DNA from: Echinostoma caproni
Lineage: Eukaryota; Platyhelminthes; Trematoda; Plagiorchiida; Echinostomatidae
Length of the DNA stretch: 64,000 nt
Assembly (NCBI GenBank): GCA_900618425.1
Contig: UZAN01039631.1
Span: 53,664-117,663 of the forward strand
Direction of reading: 5' to 3'
A model generated the notes under the pieces. That model was given only the letters and a program-made list of their open reading frames with translations. It did no database searches and had not been told where the DNA came from. The position numbers and the translations under genes are program-made. Shown piece after piece: positions 1 through 14,200 of the stretch (the first letter of the stretch is position 1; every line of letters begins with the position of its first letter).

Positions 1-1595
1 TAAGCAGTCTATTCAGCTTAATCTGTAGCATTTAATAAGCATTGAAATTATTTCATTCTCTCCTCAAAAAGTCGTCTAAACATGAGGAAAACCTTCTCAA
101 AGTTTTTCTACTTATTGAATAAGTAGAGATACCATATAGGACGACTGAAAATTCAAATGATGTCCACTGATTGATACGGTAAACACTTCCTGATTCAATC
201 CGCTACTAGTTATTTAAGGTCAAAAGGAACAGATCCTATTTTCCGAATTGTTTCCTTTCTTACATTTACGCATTGTTCAGAAGGCAGTAGCTATTTAGAT
301 GAATTGTTTTCAACGCTTAGAACCTATCTCATCGAATGGTACGTCCAGTGGGACCAACTAACTATCCTATATTGAAATCTGTGAACGATAACCTGTTCCG
401 CGAGAAATTCTTTTCAGACAACCAGCCTTCACGTGTGGATTTCAAAGGAAGTAGTGCGAACCAGTTAGTGTGTGCGTATTTTGTCATTCAATTCACATTT
501 ATGCATCTGAGTTGACCTTGCTGACCGTGTTGAATGTTCATACATGATTACGTGAGCATTTGTATGTAGACGATATGCGTGCTCATTAAAAAACTATGTC
601 GCCCTTCTGACTCGTGGTATATGTTGTTAATTTAGTTGATCAATTGGAAGTGGTGTTTAAATATACCTTTTGAACTTGCGTCAGGAAATAAAATATACTT
701 GCATACTGACATAGAATATCGATCATCAAAATGTGAGTTACTGTCAATTTTACAGCGAGAGAATATTTCGAAAGTTTCACAAAATACAACGATCCATGAA
801 CTCATCATTTAGGTGTCACCCACAATACTGGAAAAAAATACTGTAGTCAGTATTATAAGGAATCGCGTTGAGGCTGTTCACTGGGTCGGTAAAAGTTCGA
901 ACTCTGAAGCACTGAGATGCAAGTCACTTGAAAAACCCAATTACTCTCTATCAACTGGCTCTACAGTAGCTTGAACAAACATTTCAAGAACCAAATAACC
1001 AAAAATTAAACATGTTTAAATACTTCCAATTTAAACAGTGATTTACACTTTCTACCCATAAAGTGGTACTTGAAGGCACTTTTACCGGTACAGTTAAATC
1101 GTGGACAAGAACCTTGGATAAAGTGTTTCAAAAAAGGTTTTACTAATCAGACGTTAAAGCTTTGAATGACTTTAAGCAAGGGTTTCTTGGAAGCGAGTGG
1201 GTGATAGAAATAACGATGATGCTTCTATCGTGCGAAATCACTTTCGTCATCACCGTGAAGGAATATCTTGAATAACTCACATTATTTTCGGTCTTTCAAG
1301 TCAACGTAACTCATTTAGAGGTTTTTTCTACGCGCCAAAAGATTATACCATGACAGTGTATGACATCATTTAGATTTATTCAACAAAACGTTTGAATGAT
1401 ATACTGGTGATACACCATACGAAGTCAACTAAAACCAGATTTTAAGTGTGTTTTTATACAGAATTAGAGTAACTTCTGGTTTGAACGATAGATCAACCAG
1501 CATTGGCCGAAATGACGANTCCGATAAATGGTTATAGTTTCACAGTGCATGCTATCGTTTTTTTGTACAAATACCGATTTATCTGATTTTGTTAG
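1..1595. other. unassigned AT-rich DNA
   Basis: I see no domain, no splice-framed open stretch and no clear repeat here. A single N lies at 1519 with no duplicated flank. The GAGTTCGAACT at 894-904 on the minus strand resembles a tRNA B box, but I found no convincing A box at the right distance. Confidence 0.5.
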
Positions 1596-1599
1596 CTGG

Positions 1600-1670
1600 T
1601 TAGTGGCTCATCATGCAGTATGAATACCCTCTGCTCACATTTTACGGTCTTGGTTTCGGTCCCCGGTGCT
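1600..1670 (+). repeat. possible tRNA-derived SINE head (weak)
   Basis: TGGCTCATCATG at 1604 matches the pol III A-box consensus at about 10 of 12 positions. GTTTCGGTCCC at 1653 matches the B box at about 8 of 11. The 49-base spacing is slightly longer than the 44 of a typical tRNA. No 3' body or tail shared with the other SINEs of this window was found, so this may be chance. Confidence 0.25.
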
Positions 1671-3931
1671 GTCCATCGTCTCACGCCATTGATGGTAGCC
1701 GGCATATGTGAAACAACTGTGTATGACGTCTCAACTTTGATTTGATATTTCTGGTTTCAAATCTACTATGCTTGATTGAAAATCAAAAACTTTGTCCCGC
1801 GTTACTCCATTCTCAATGAATAAGTATTCTCAAGAAGAGCATAGAAGCAAAGAACGCTATTACTGCCGCCTCACCGTATTTTTGTAACTTGCTATCTCAT
1901 TCCAATTTCCATTTATTCAAATTTGAACTGCTTATTGGGTAACAGATCTCATTACATTATAATCTACTAAATACGCAGTATCCAAATCCTTATATCTTTT
2001 AAAATATATACCTTATATAACACTATTTCATATCTATAAAATAGTGACAGCATATTTTAATCACAGTCTGTTGGTAGCTCTTTACCAGAATGCATTTATG
2101 TTTTTCCGTTTAACCCTACTGGCCTCTATCGCTGTAGTACTCTGACCTTTACCGTTTGACTGCCTAAGATTGCCAACGTAATCGAAAATGATCACTTATT
2201 TTAAATTGGCTAGACCACTTTGTTCTGCCCTTGTAAGTGCCAACGTGAATGTAGACGATAGACGGATAATTGTAAAGTCCCATGTGATTGCTTTCTGATT
2301 TTTAAATTTAAAAACTTCAACTAATTATTCTTCTTCTCAAAGAAAACAGAGATATTAGAATGAATATTATTAAACAGTACACATACAGTGATCAAATGAT
2401 TAGGATAGGTAAAAATCAAACCATTCTTGATATCATATTTATGAGAAACAGCCAAAAAATGATCCTGCAATCGTCTTTCAATCATTCCTAGGATTACGTC
2501 AGCAAATGTTGGGCCCGGGAACTGCTGATTACTACGTTTGTAAAAATGGACTCAACATCAACAAATGAGTATTTGGTTCTTCTAAGTGATTGACACTTTG
2601 GCTGCTCCAAGCTTGATCACCCAACTCAGTTCCGGTCGAAAGGGACTTGCATTGTTGCACGAGTTACTTGTGGTACCCAAAAACGCATCGTGATATTTGA
2701 TGCCTACTACTTCGAACGCAGGCAGAATGCGAAACTGCATAAGCCTAGGTGGTTGTGTAAATGTAGATTTCGAAACGCCTCCGTTTACCTTCCTCCGTGG
2801 TACGAATAATCAACTTGCAAAGTACCATAATTATGAACGTTATTTTGCAAACAAAGAATGCATATGTATGCTGCAAATCAATTTGTACAGGCGCTCAGCA
2901 TAACGTTCAGAGTAGACTTCACCATAGAATTAGCAAAAAGCTGTGCGAAACTTTCGAACCCAAATCCGGCAATACATTGAACCAACGTTTAGTAGACTGG
3001 GACGTTAATTAGACTGCTCCAAAACAGTGTTGTACTTAGATGATTATATAGATATATGTCGTATGATGCATTTTCGTTGTGAATGAAAAAGAAACTCACA
3101 AATCTGTATGGCTCAATATCGAACATGACACATCTCCAAACACAGACCAGTGAGATGAAATAGCGGTTTGCGGCGATAAGCAGTTCAAAACGAACTGACA
3201 CTAGAATTCGGAGTGTCATAATTCTTTTAACCTATTGACCGGTTTACATAGAAACGGTATCAGTGGTGATAGTGAGAGCTTGGTTGTCAGAGATTCCGTA
3301 TTTCTGATAGTATCGACCAAGTCGTTGGTAACATGCGATTTCTTTCCCTCCCCAAACAAATCGCGTCTAATCCGTTTAATGACAATTCTCACGAATTTCC
3401 CATCTCATACTTATTAGATGGAGCGTTCTGTTTGCCAACTGATCAAGCTTCGACCGAATCTCAGTGCGAGGAGTGTATGACTACTCCATAAAAGATAGTG
3501 AAAAATTCACTGTTAAAATGGACTTGGTGAAACAGTTTCACGTATTCTGTACAATAAAATCAACTAGATTTGTTTATTATTGTTTATTATTACCATTTTT
3601 ATTATTTACTTATTTATTTAGCAGTTGAATAAACAATATCATAAGGTTTTGAGTATATGCTGCTTATGCGCGATTTTCTTTCACATTAACAATTCTGTTA
3701 CGGCCAGTGGGTTAATGCTCTTAAATTACGTGACTGAATGATCCTAGCTTTGTCTTGACCGATTATCCAGCCTGGAAAGGTTCTGTCCTCTTACCGAGCA
3801 ATATCAAAAACAACGAAGCATTTCATACCCTTATCGCGACAAGTAGTGTTGAGCACACCAGATGTAATGCATTCTAAAATGTTTTTTGACACTACCCTGA
3901 GTTTTCTTAGATATATTGTCCAAATTATAAC
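1671..3931. other. unassigned AT-rich DNA
   Basis: Only short open frames without recognisable domains occur here. A T-rich, TTTATT-like simple stretch lies at about 3572-3622. No gene is supported. Confidence 0.5.
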
Positions 3932-4072
3932 CTTAACAAGTGCCAATAAATGATTCACACTTTCATGGTTACGTTTCTTCCAAAGTTCATGGTGGGTGAA
4001 ACTGTGTAGCTTTGATTGCCAAGGTAAGATCACAGAACCTAGGTATTGAACACAAATCAAGTCAAGTAAATA
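3932..4072 (-). CDS. candidate internal exon, unknown protein
   Basis: On the minus strand a pyrimidine-rich acceptor ending CACCTTACAG is followed by 141 bases of open frame (47 codons, phase 0 at both ends). The stretch ends at AAG before GTTATA, an acceptable donor. The peptide starts YLDLICVQYLGSV and ends near HLLALVK. VQYLGSV resembles the first strand of PTB/PH-like domains, but it is far too short for an assignment. Exact codon multiples and splice sites on both sides are what support it; no partner exon was found. It could be a chance open frame. Confidence 0.3.
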
Positions 4073-7000
4073 CTGTAAGGTGAATTGAGAACTTTGTGTT
4101 CACTGTGGTATTTGAAACTCAAATGCTTTGTTTATTAAGGAATTAAAGTACAAGGAAACTAATATATATGTATATATGATGGAACTACTTCTAATCAGCT
4201 GAGTAACATCACAATCACGACGTTTAGTGATTGTACCCCACCGAATACCTCAATAAATAAAAAGTATCAAAAGAGCGATGAATTGTTGTGCGAAAACGTA
4301 AAACCTTGTACTTGTTCACTTTTGCTGAAGTGTAAAGATATTTACTTAAAAAGGGAGTAACTGGATGAAAAATAATTTTATAATAATTAGGGTTTTGGAA
4401 GAACAAACTCAACTGAATATGGGTATGCGATCCAACAGTCACATGATATTGTCTGCGAGTAAATCGTCTGTCCTTAAGGCGCGAACCAGCAAGAATTAGG
4501 TATGGTACACCGGGTAGAATGCAAGTGCATAAAAACCAGTTCGAATAGAATAAAATGATCAATACAATGAAAAAACGGTATTCTTCTAAAAGTTTGATCA
4601 ATACGCAAAGATCACATTCGGTTTTCGAATAAAATCCCGCCAAGTTTATTCCCCTTGCAAACTGTGGGAACCACTGATAACAAGTACAGTATTCAAACTA
4701 CTTGTGTTCTAGTTCTGCTACGTCAACAAGAAAGAATATGACAATAAAAATCATTACTAGACGACCAAAAGAATAGCACTTCTGACATAGACGGTACCAT
4801 CAATAGAAACTGAGTAAATATAAAATGTCTGTCGGACATTGACCCGACTGCCATGTTATTAGCAAACTGAATAAACATGTAATATGTATTAGTAATTAAT
4901 AATAATGAACGGAATAAAATGGCACCATGTGGCTCTCCAAAACTCAAAGAAAGTGGGACAGATAAAACATTAAAGACCAAACGAACGAAGTAAATTAGGA
5001 CCTACCGGTAATATCATCTTCGATGCATACTCGCGACCATGTGGGTAGTATGACTTCTTGTAGTGCAGAAAGTAACTTATAGCCGTGAATTCAATTTGGG
5101 AAATTGCTCTCACCAAGAACACACAAAAACCTCCCCAGAAATATGACAATTGTTCAAATATGTGAGTGATACAGATAATAGTGTCCCAAGTAGATGGTTA
5201 GCCGCGGAGAGCAAACAGGATTTGATCGTCAAAGTTGATGTGCACATAAACGGTGTAAAGATACGCCAACCTAGAGTCCTAAATAAAATAGTTGTTTAGG
5301 ACAGAAGCGGAAATTTTCTATTTCGTTCATTGAAACGGAGATACTGCATACAGTTATGTTATTTTTCCTTTTATTCATACATCTGCTGAACCATAATGAA
5401 TAGCGCGGGGTGGATAATTCAACCAGCAGGTTTTTAAACTCATTGGTCGAATTATGTATTGCGAAATTACCTCGTATCATTGTTGAACACAGTGCACAGT
5501 AGAATGCTTTCCCGTTTTAAAAAGTCAAAAATGTGTGTTAGCCCAGATAAATCGGAAAAGTTACATAGACTTGATTGTTATTACTATCTACAATGAAAAG
5601 GAGAAGTTTGTGTGAGGAACAGGGTCTAATTTGCATTCATCCACTATATTCGGGTAGTTCGGATATCATAAAGAACGGTATCATTTAATATTGGATACAC
5701 TAGTGGAACAAAAGCTGCTCAGAGAATGTTTTACGTTCAACTGGTAGAGGCGATATTATTGTGGGGTTTCGACAAACGGAGTATTGCCTTTGACAGAATG
5801 TATCCTTTGGCTGCGTTGTTCTCAGCTGAGAGTATTTTCCGGCTTTCGAATTCCTGTGAGTGGATCAATTAATAAATATTATTCAAATGGCGCATGAGTC
5901 CCGAGAACTGAAATGTTTTTGGGTATCCATTATCAATCCTTCAAGGTTGAAGTGAAAAAATATCAAAAACATGCCGCGGATTTCTACAAACCACCACTGC
6001 AAGGATTGGTTTTCGAGTGCTAGAAGCAACATGTAGTAATCTCAAACCGCTGTATCTCCTCCACGCCGTTTGATTTGAACTTCCCACTTACTTAAACATT
6101 GAGCACTAAATTGGTAAATCAAGATAGTATTTGCAGTCCTCGTACCAGAGCTCAATTGGTCCTCATTTTACTGCAATAAATTTCGCGGCTTTGTATTTAA
6201 AAGTTACGAACAAGATTCGTCATTTCCTAGATTGACTGTGTTGTATCCTAAGTAGGATATTTTCATTTCCAGGAGATGCATGCCCTAACGTGCTAGTATC
6301 ACTTGGTATAAACTGCGATGAATGAAATATGATGGAACTTGATGTGACATTTTATTATTGTTCTCCTCAGTCATATATCGATTAATGTTTATTGTTAAGT
6401 AGTAAGGTTTTATACTATGACTGACAACGAGCAATGGGTATATGTTTTATTATTTTAGACTTATCAGTCATGCGTTTCGGGACCCAAAATTTATATCATA
6501 GTGTATGGACCAGGAACCTTGCCCCTTAGCTACAGGGTCGACAGCATACACCCCAATTATTCACTTATATGGTTTCATTGGATTAGATGCGAAATCCTAG
6601 AGACCGGGCGTGGTTAACTGTAAGACTCTCGCTCCTTGTGAATTCGGTAATTTTCTAATCGTTTTGTACATTTTATTTGTGGAGAAGCTCTGTACAAAGG
6701 CTGACATAGTGTCGTCTGAGGGGTAAGCTAATCGTCCAATGTCAGTCTTCGTCCACCAGTGGAATGTATCTAGTAGCTGGGAAATTTACTTACTCCACAA
6801 TTTCCTGACGGATTGGCAAAGAGTAAATTGTGGCATGTTCAAACATTTATTTCGATATTTTATAAAAATTGGTGCAATGTTTTGTATTACCGGGAATGAA
6901 GCATGTTTGGAGGTACAGTGAGGCTGATGTCATAACATTACTGCAACATAAACTGTGGTTTGACTGGAGACACAATTATTCTGACCAGTATGATTCTCAA

Positions 7001-8072
7001 TCAGACGTTTATTGTCAAATATGGATTTTGCTATTGCAGTTATACATATTTTGATCAGAAGCCGTCATCGTTTGAATGACAACATATTTGTTATAATCTC
7101 TTGCTTGACATTTCATGTTGAACATGCATTATAGATAAATGAAACTATGAACTATTATGCATCTAAGTAGTCCGTAGTGAATGGTTCACTGTATAAATCT
7201 GTGACCATTGGATTTGGATTAGTTGAATATTCGATCGATTAATTAGCCAAAGATAAACCCCCTTTTTCATTCATTATTAAAAACTTTCATGATCAACTAC
7301 GAAAATACCATCGTCACATGAGAGTTTACATTCAAATATCTGCAATTGCAAGCGGAAACCTCATGCAAAGTTTAGCTGTCTTGTAACTCTAATCGTTCTG
7401 TTATAATAAAAGCGAAGGAAACCTGGTTGTGCAACATTTTCATGGCAATGTAGTTGCATATATGCGATCGGATTTTTTGCTACTCGAATCAATTTTAAGG
7501 GTTTAAGGAATTTATCTATTACTTATTTGCATCATTTTTTTATTTCAGAATGCTAAGGGACGCATAGCTTTTTCAACCAAATCGGAGGATATGTGCTTAT
7601 CAATCAGCACATTGTATGAACAGAATTTCAGCATTCAGTTGGCAAAATGTTTTTCACAATTATAAAATGCTATCGACCTTTACTGTGGCAGAATGGTGAC
7701 CATTTTGATCACGCATTTGTACGACGACTGATCAAACTTATATTGTAAATTACAGTAATCATTTACCACAGGTCACTTGCATATTAAAACACTTGAATGA
7801 GACTCTGTTTTTCATAAAGAAACATTTGCTTTCGTTCATTTAAGTCAATTAGCAAACAATTATAATGGAGATAACAAATGGAATCCTTTTTCATTGTGGA
7901 GGAAATGAGTCGTTGCTTGAGAATTATGTGGATTAATCCTGTCCAGAACGTTTCCTTAGTCAAGGAAACAAATATGAGCAAAATGAAAATGGTTTGTCTC
8001 ACGCCCGCCTCAGGCTGATTCGTTTACTTACAGTACCGTTTCGATATCCCTTGCTTAGCCACGTTTCTTCAC
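4073..8072. other. unassigned DNA
   Basis: The longest open stretch is about 139 codons on the minus strand (4224-4643). It has a hydrophobic segment but no good acceptor and no domain. I recognise nothing else in this 4 kb. Confidence 0.45.
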
Positions 8073-8218
8073 CTTCCAAAGGCGACCTCAGGCATGCCAT
8101 CCATTACTTTTATCTGAGGTTGATTCTTCTTTGTATATTGGTTGAACTTATGAAGAACAGATTTCTGCTTCACCATTGCAGTTCCTACGGTCCCTAAGTA
8201 ATTATTTAGTTCTGGCAT
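8073..8218 (-). CDS. candidate exon, unknown protein
   Basis: On the minus strand the acceptor TTTCACGCACAG is followed directly by ATG and 146 open bases, ending GGAAG before GTGAAG, a good donor. The predicted peptide begins MPELNNYLGTVGTAMV and continues through a lysine-rich middle (KKNQPQIKVMDG). It has the composition of a real soluble segment but matches no family I can name. Leaving the exon in phase 2 would require a downstream exon, which I could not find. It is either an internal exon or the first coding exon after a 5' UTR intron. Confidence 0.3.
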
Positions 8219-11200
8219 CTGTGCGTGAAACTTCTTTTTATCACAAAGTAATTTTGTTTTTGATAATAATGCTATACCCCGAAAGATTCCCAAGCAGTAT
8301 ATTTTTGACAGTTCCATATTTTATAGACGTCACAGTCTGAACGCAGTCATCGTTTCACGTCAAGTCAATCCAAGATAATTAGTCGAAATTGAAAAACGCA
8401 GAGCCAAAATTCAAAAGGTCTGTCACTGGCACTGTGAATACACGGATCTCGTTATGAGACATGCCATCTCATTATGGAACGCTTCAAGGTTCCAGACTGA
8501 GTGTACATTTTGGAACATTACTTAACACCTTTAACGCGTGTTGTGAATCTTTTCTGAGGTATACTGGTGACTGAGAATTTATAAATAAAACGAAGCATGT
8601 CTGTTAAAATGGTACCACCAATATGAGAAGAATAAAACACTCCAGATATGCAGAAACGAGGAATAATGTCGGTTATTCTAAAAATTTACGAGTAAAATGA
8701 AATCAACACTGACTAAGCTACTTCCCCTCAACGGGAAATCACTGGCGCTTAGGATCATCTTTAAAGCACGCTGAAGACAGCAGTTATTTCCCCCAGCAAA
8801 ACACCAGTAAATGGATCGTTAGACTGTTTTGACTCACTTTTTCGTAATTATCTTTGTTGTCCAGCTGGATGATACCCAGTTTCAATATCCTTTTTCGGTC
8901 GGTACAATGCGGATTTCGAGCCATGCTCGCACAAATTCAGTTTGTTTTATTGCAACTAGATCAGCCTGTTCGTCCTACAAACCAGGGCTTGAAGCGTTGA
9001 TAAAGTAATCATACACTTACTCTTCATTACGATTTATTCAAAAATTTCACTAATGGTTTCCATCGTTTTGGACTGTATCGACTTGGATTAAACTAGAAGC
9101 TCATGGGCATAAAGACCACCCATTTAGCATGTAGATAGCTAGACATGGCAAAATCCTTATACACCGCATAGCAATCCACTTGATAAAACCCGAAATACCA
9201 TTCAGTGCTATCATAAATACACAACAGAATACCGCTTTTTGTGACACGAGCGATGGGTTTCCCTTATATCCTTTCTCAGAACGTCGGCTTAGTGCAGCTA
9301 TACTGACGATCCATAGTGCCAAATGGATTCCTATTCACCGGTCAATAAAGTGCCTTTCGAAGCTCTCACTGCATTGCTCGTCCGATTCGACGGGGATCCA
9401 CTCACTGCAACCAGTCAGGTGTAGTAAAAATCATAGTAGTGACTGCATAAATAACATGCTCGATTTTCATGGTAGGGGACTTTTCCAAACGCTTTGGACA
9501 CCGTAAATTGGTCAAACATTATTCAAGCGATTGATATTTGCGATTCACTGGTATTATTTATCATGCATTCTGAATATGAATTGCAAACTGAATGTGAACG
9601 AAATGTTTATTTGCAACATTTTGCCGTCATGAGATTGCATAACTTCAAAACACCAATATTCGTAAAATTGCGTGCCTACGAGTAATGTGTTTTGAACTTT
9701 CAATATATTTTCTTTTAATACACTAAAACTTCAGTACAGTCTGCCCACTTGCAGTTGAGTGACGCATTGGTAATAATTTAATTGATTTATCACCTTTTAT
9801 ACCCAAGTGAGGTGAACAACAATTTTCATCTGAGTCCAGCCTTTACTCCATGTATTGTTGCGCATAATTGAAGTACGGTATGAAATTTGGGACTGAAATA
9901 CCGATCCAGTTGCTTTGATACTGCTTCACGAATACACAAACGTCAGTATTTGTTGAAACACATTTTGCGAGCATCCAACACAACTGTATGAATCATCGCT
10001 TCATTCAACCAGAAATAAAATAAAAACACGAGCAACAAATGATTCAGTTCCTCATGCATGAGTCAGATTATTGTTTATCACTAAACCCAGGTAGTAAGCC
10101 CTCATATCTCATGCGTAATATGTTGTTAGGCTGAACCATACCAAGTCCCTTTCCTCAGTCGAAGTTGTACCCTATTATCAATTTGTTACCGTTGAGAGAA
10201 CACTAATTATCATGTGTTGCAGTATATTGTTAAGTGCAATTGCATTCATCGGGTGGGGAACGATCCAATGCGAGCCTGATAGTCTTGTTGCCTCATATTT
10301 CTGATTCGGTTGCCAAATGGCACGTTAAGCCCAGTAATAAGTTGCTCATCTGTTACGCACTAAGTTCCACCCACTCAGTATCAAATTCAACGATCTCCAC
10401 TCGGTATTGGCTTACAACAGTTTTACATTAGTTCAAGAATGATGCGTTCTCTCCATAGTCTAGTTTAAGAAACAATGAAAAAATACGATTTGTATGATAA
10501 CGAATAATAACAACGTCAAACATTCTAAAAAGCTGAACTCCTAATATATTCATCCAAGATGAGGTCAACTCATCACATGTTCCGACTGTATTTGCTGTGG
10601 TCTCCGGTTTATGGTTCAAATGCAACCCTAGTTTAGACTTTCTGATCCAATACCACCATGACTGTATTCAGAGAGAAAACAGAGAAGAAAATACAGATCA
10701 CTTGAACTAATTCCTCATAACAAATTTTCAAGTTAAACTTAGCAAACTTATAAAAAGAAACGATCCATTATATTTCATTAACAAAGGTTCACCCGGTAGG
10801 TGTCTTTCTTACAGTGATGATTGGCATATACTACCCAAGACAGTTTATTCACTGCACGCATTCGTTCAGCGTTTACGAGATTCTTTCACTTTAACCTCAG
10901 ACGTCAAATGGTCGTTTATTCATTTACCACATAATCTGTACGTAACAAAATATTATATCCGGCCTTTATTGCCTAGGAAACATGTGACCTGTGTGGTATT
11001 ATGACGGACCCTAACATAAAACCTGTAACAGAAGCAGATTTTTGATAGCATAGCGCAACTGAGCGTAGTTTAAGGTCATGCGCCTCATAGAAAAGTACAT
11101 ATCATATAATTTACTAATAATTCTGTAAATAAATCTGAGGCATGCTTAGAAACCAGACTTTTGAAGCTGGAATGATGTGACAGGCATACGAGTAGACTAC

Positions 11201-14200
11201 TTTTGTACGATTTCGCTCCTGTATACCGACATGAGGTTTGGCAAGAATAATTATTGGTATTTACACTTGGTTCTACGGAAGCTCTGAGAGCTTGAAGCCG
11301 TTAATTTGATTGTGAAGTTTGAACTATAAACTGTCCATGGTCTCGGAAAACCTAGTTTTCGGTGTGCTGATTTGAAAGCCCATAATTTTCATTATAGCAT
11401 TGCCTGTGTCTGCACATGCAATTCCTAGGCTGTTACTTCAACTTCTTCATGTACAAAACCAGCTGTGAGTGAAATAGATGCTGGAGTGTTATGGTGCAGG
11501 TGTTTTGTAGTTTTTTAGTTGATCATGTGCAACAGAGGAACGTACTACGCGTCTCACTCACGTAGACAGTACAGTTCACAATTACGGAAAATAGTTCACT
11601 TAGAAACTACAGAACCATTTTTGAGTCAGTTTTGCTCTCAGCGGGTAAACGTTGATATTCGTCAATGTGTTTGACAAGCTGATATCTGAAATTATATCAC
11701 TTCCAATCGTTAACTCTTTTCTTTAATGATTCAAAGTTCATAACCGAAAAGATGTTTTCTTCTGAAGGATAACTGTCTTCAAGAGTTCAGCGCAATGAAC
11801 ATTCACTTGAGGTTCCTCATTTGTCTAACATTTCTGTATTGACCATTTCGTCAAATCCCTTAACTGTGCATTCTTCGTTGATAAAACCATTTTCGAAAAG
11901 TGACCTTAAAAAATACGTGGGCGTATCTAGAGCTAAGTTATTATAAAATGCACGACCCTTCGAATCAGATCCTGGGTTTTCCAATATCACCATTTCAGTC
12001 TTTGGTTAAATCACAAAAATCACAACAGGCTTAGATCAGGTTTGTGCATTTCTGTTGATGAGTTCTTTCTTTTGACATCTTTCTTAACAATTCCAGACGT
12101 TGGTTTGAACTAACTGTTCTTCGGACCTCATCTTTGCATGTAGTCCTCAGTTCATCCAGTTGATCGTTCATTCTGGAAGCGTTTCACTTAATTTCCAGTT
12201 TTCTCGCAGTGCAGCGATAGTGCAAATTCACCCTCCTGTCCGAGCTTTGAACTGAGGACAGGTCGCATAGAAAGGGTGTATTTTACCCTTATACCAACCA
12301 GCTCACGTCGGGGCTGACTAGACAGAATTGCCAATACATGCTTGCTCAGATGATATTGGCAACGGTATTCCACTCCATTACTCGCAAGAGATTGTTAAAC
12401 GTGAATACCAGATATGGTAAACCTTGCAACTGTCATAACACAACTCAGTATCCGCCTTGTAATTTACTCTGAAATGTTTGCCTACAGAAAGGGAGCCTCA
12501 TTCACATCGTATGCAGGAACACAATTATCTAACATTTAGACATAGATGATATATTGATTCTCATATAAAGTAACGTCTTGTCTTCTCAAACATTTGAAGC
12601 AGAATCTTATCTCAGATAACCTGGATTTTATTGTCTGTTTTTCTGTTGCCACCATGATCGATAATTCTTCTAGTTGTGAAGTTCCCACTCCTCATCATAA
12701 TGACCGCTTTTATTTGTACTGTCCGCTTGAAACAAACTGTTAACTACAGGTCATCGTTACCTGGACTGAAAAGAATCCGTCACGAAACAACCTTAACCAC
12801 TTACAAGTAAGAGCGAAATATAACTCCTGTGTAGGATGTATATTGGAACTATTCTCACAAAAGAAGTGGTGTAAGAGNAAATCCAACAGTGCACATAACC
12901 CTTGTCACACTCATACTCCGTCATGTTGGATGTTTCTGCCAAACGGCTGAGCTATTAATGAGCTGTTTAGCAAGTGTGTAGATCTTCTGGAAGAACATTT
13001 AATTTAAGGACATCTGTGCGAATAACATGAGTTCTTCAATTTACCAACAATTATTTTGTACATCAGCACCGATGAAAATTTCTGCACAATACGCTGAAGC
13101 TTCCATTTTCAATCACAAGTATAACAGCATTATTTTAGATGAATTAGATTCTCCTGGCTTCGCTACTGATTGCAGCCTGAGACTTGAGTTGTTTTTTTTC
13201 TTCAGAAAAAACGCAGCTCGCTTTTTGTGAATGGAAATGTTTGTCATCTGTACGGATTGATTCCAAAATTCATACGGAGACCAATGCGTCACTACTTATT
13301 TTCTTGCTGTATAAAGCCGCATACCATTGGTTTAAAAATAATCGCAAGCACCTATTCCAGTGAGGCTTTGATTCGATTGTTTCCCCGTGGTTTGGCAGTT
13401 TCAATCAAGTTCATAGTTGCCCGTGGTGAACATTTTGTCCGTCCCAGCTTATTATCTCACGCTAAATGCGGAAACATGTGTTGATCTTCATTCCATCCCT
13501 CAAATTAACACAAATTTTCAGATTCCTTTTGCTATTTTACCCAACATTGGTTTTGATCAGTCAGAGTTGACTCATTGAAATACCTCAGAATAACCTCTGT
13601 TAACGTCACCTATCTCGGGTTAAGTATAACATTGTGTTTGGTAGATGGTATTTATTTCAGATTTAAGAAAGCTGGTCGCTCCTATAAATAGCCAGCATTC
13701 CCTAATTGGTTACCATTCTTTGTGATGTACACATATATACCATCAGCAGGTTCATTGTCAGTAACAGTACAAAACTGATATTCGCTTAACCGCACACAAA
13801 TTCTCTTACTCTGTATGCGGTGAAAATCATGGTTACACGAACAGCGATATGAAGCTGGGAAGTGCCATGTGAATCGAACTGCACTGTTTATGACGGTGCT
13901 GTGGCTATGCATGAGACAGTTATTTATTGAAACAATTCAGTTGAACCTACGCCCACGTGCTTGTGGGTGGGTGTGAGGGAAGGAAGGATCTAAGCTGCCT
14001 TATTTCACTTTGTTTCTAATGTGTCCAACAGGAACAAACAGTTGTTCTAAGCGGCGAAAATTTAAATGAAGTTAAATGCAGAAAACACGCGCTGTGACGT
14101 GACAAAATGCGCCGCTAGGTTATAGTTAGAACAATACATCGTTCATAAGAGGATAACACTGTATCTACAGCACGCGGAGATTATTGTAAAATAAACAGGT

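Noticed and set aside
4224..4643. 139-codon minus-strand frame with a hydrophobic segment
   Set aside because: No ATG start, no acceptor in phase and no domain. About one frame of this length is expected by chance in 64 kb of this composition.
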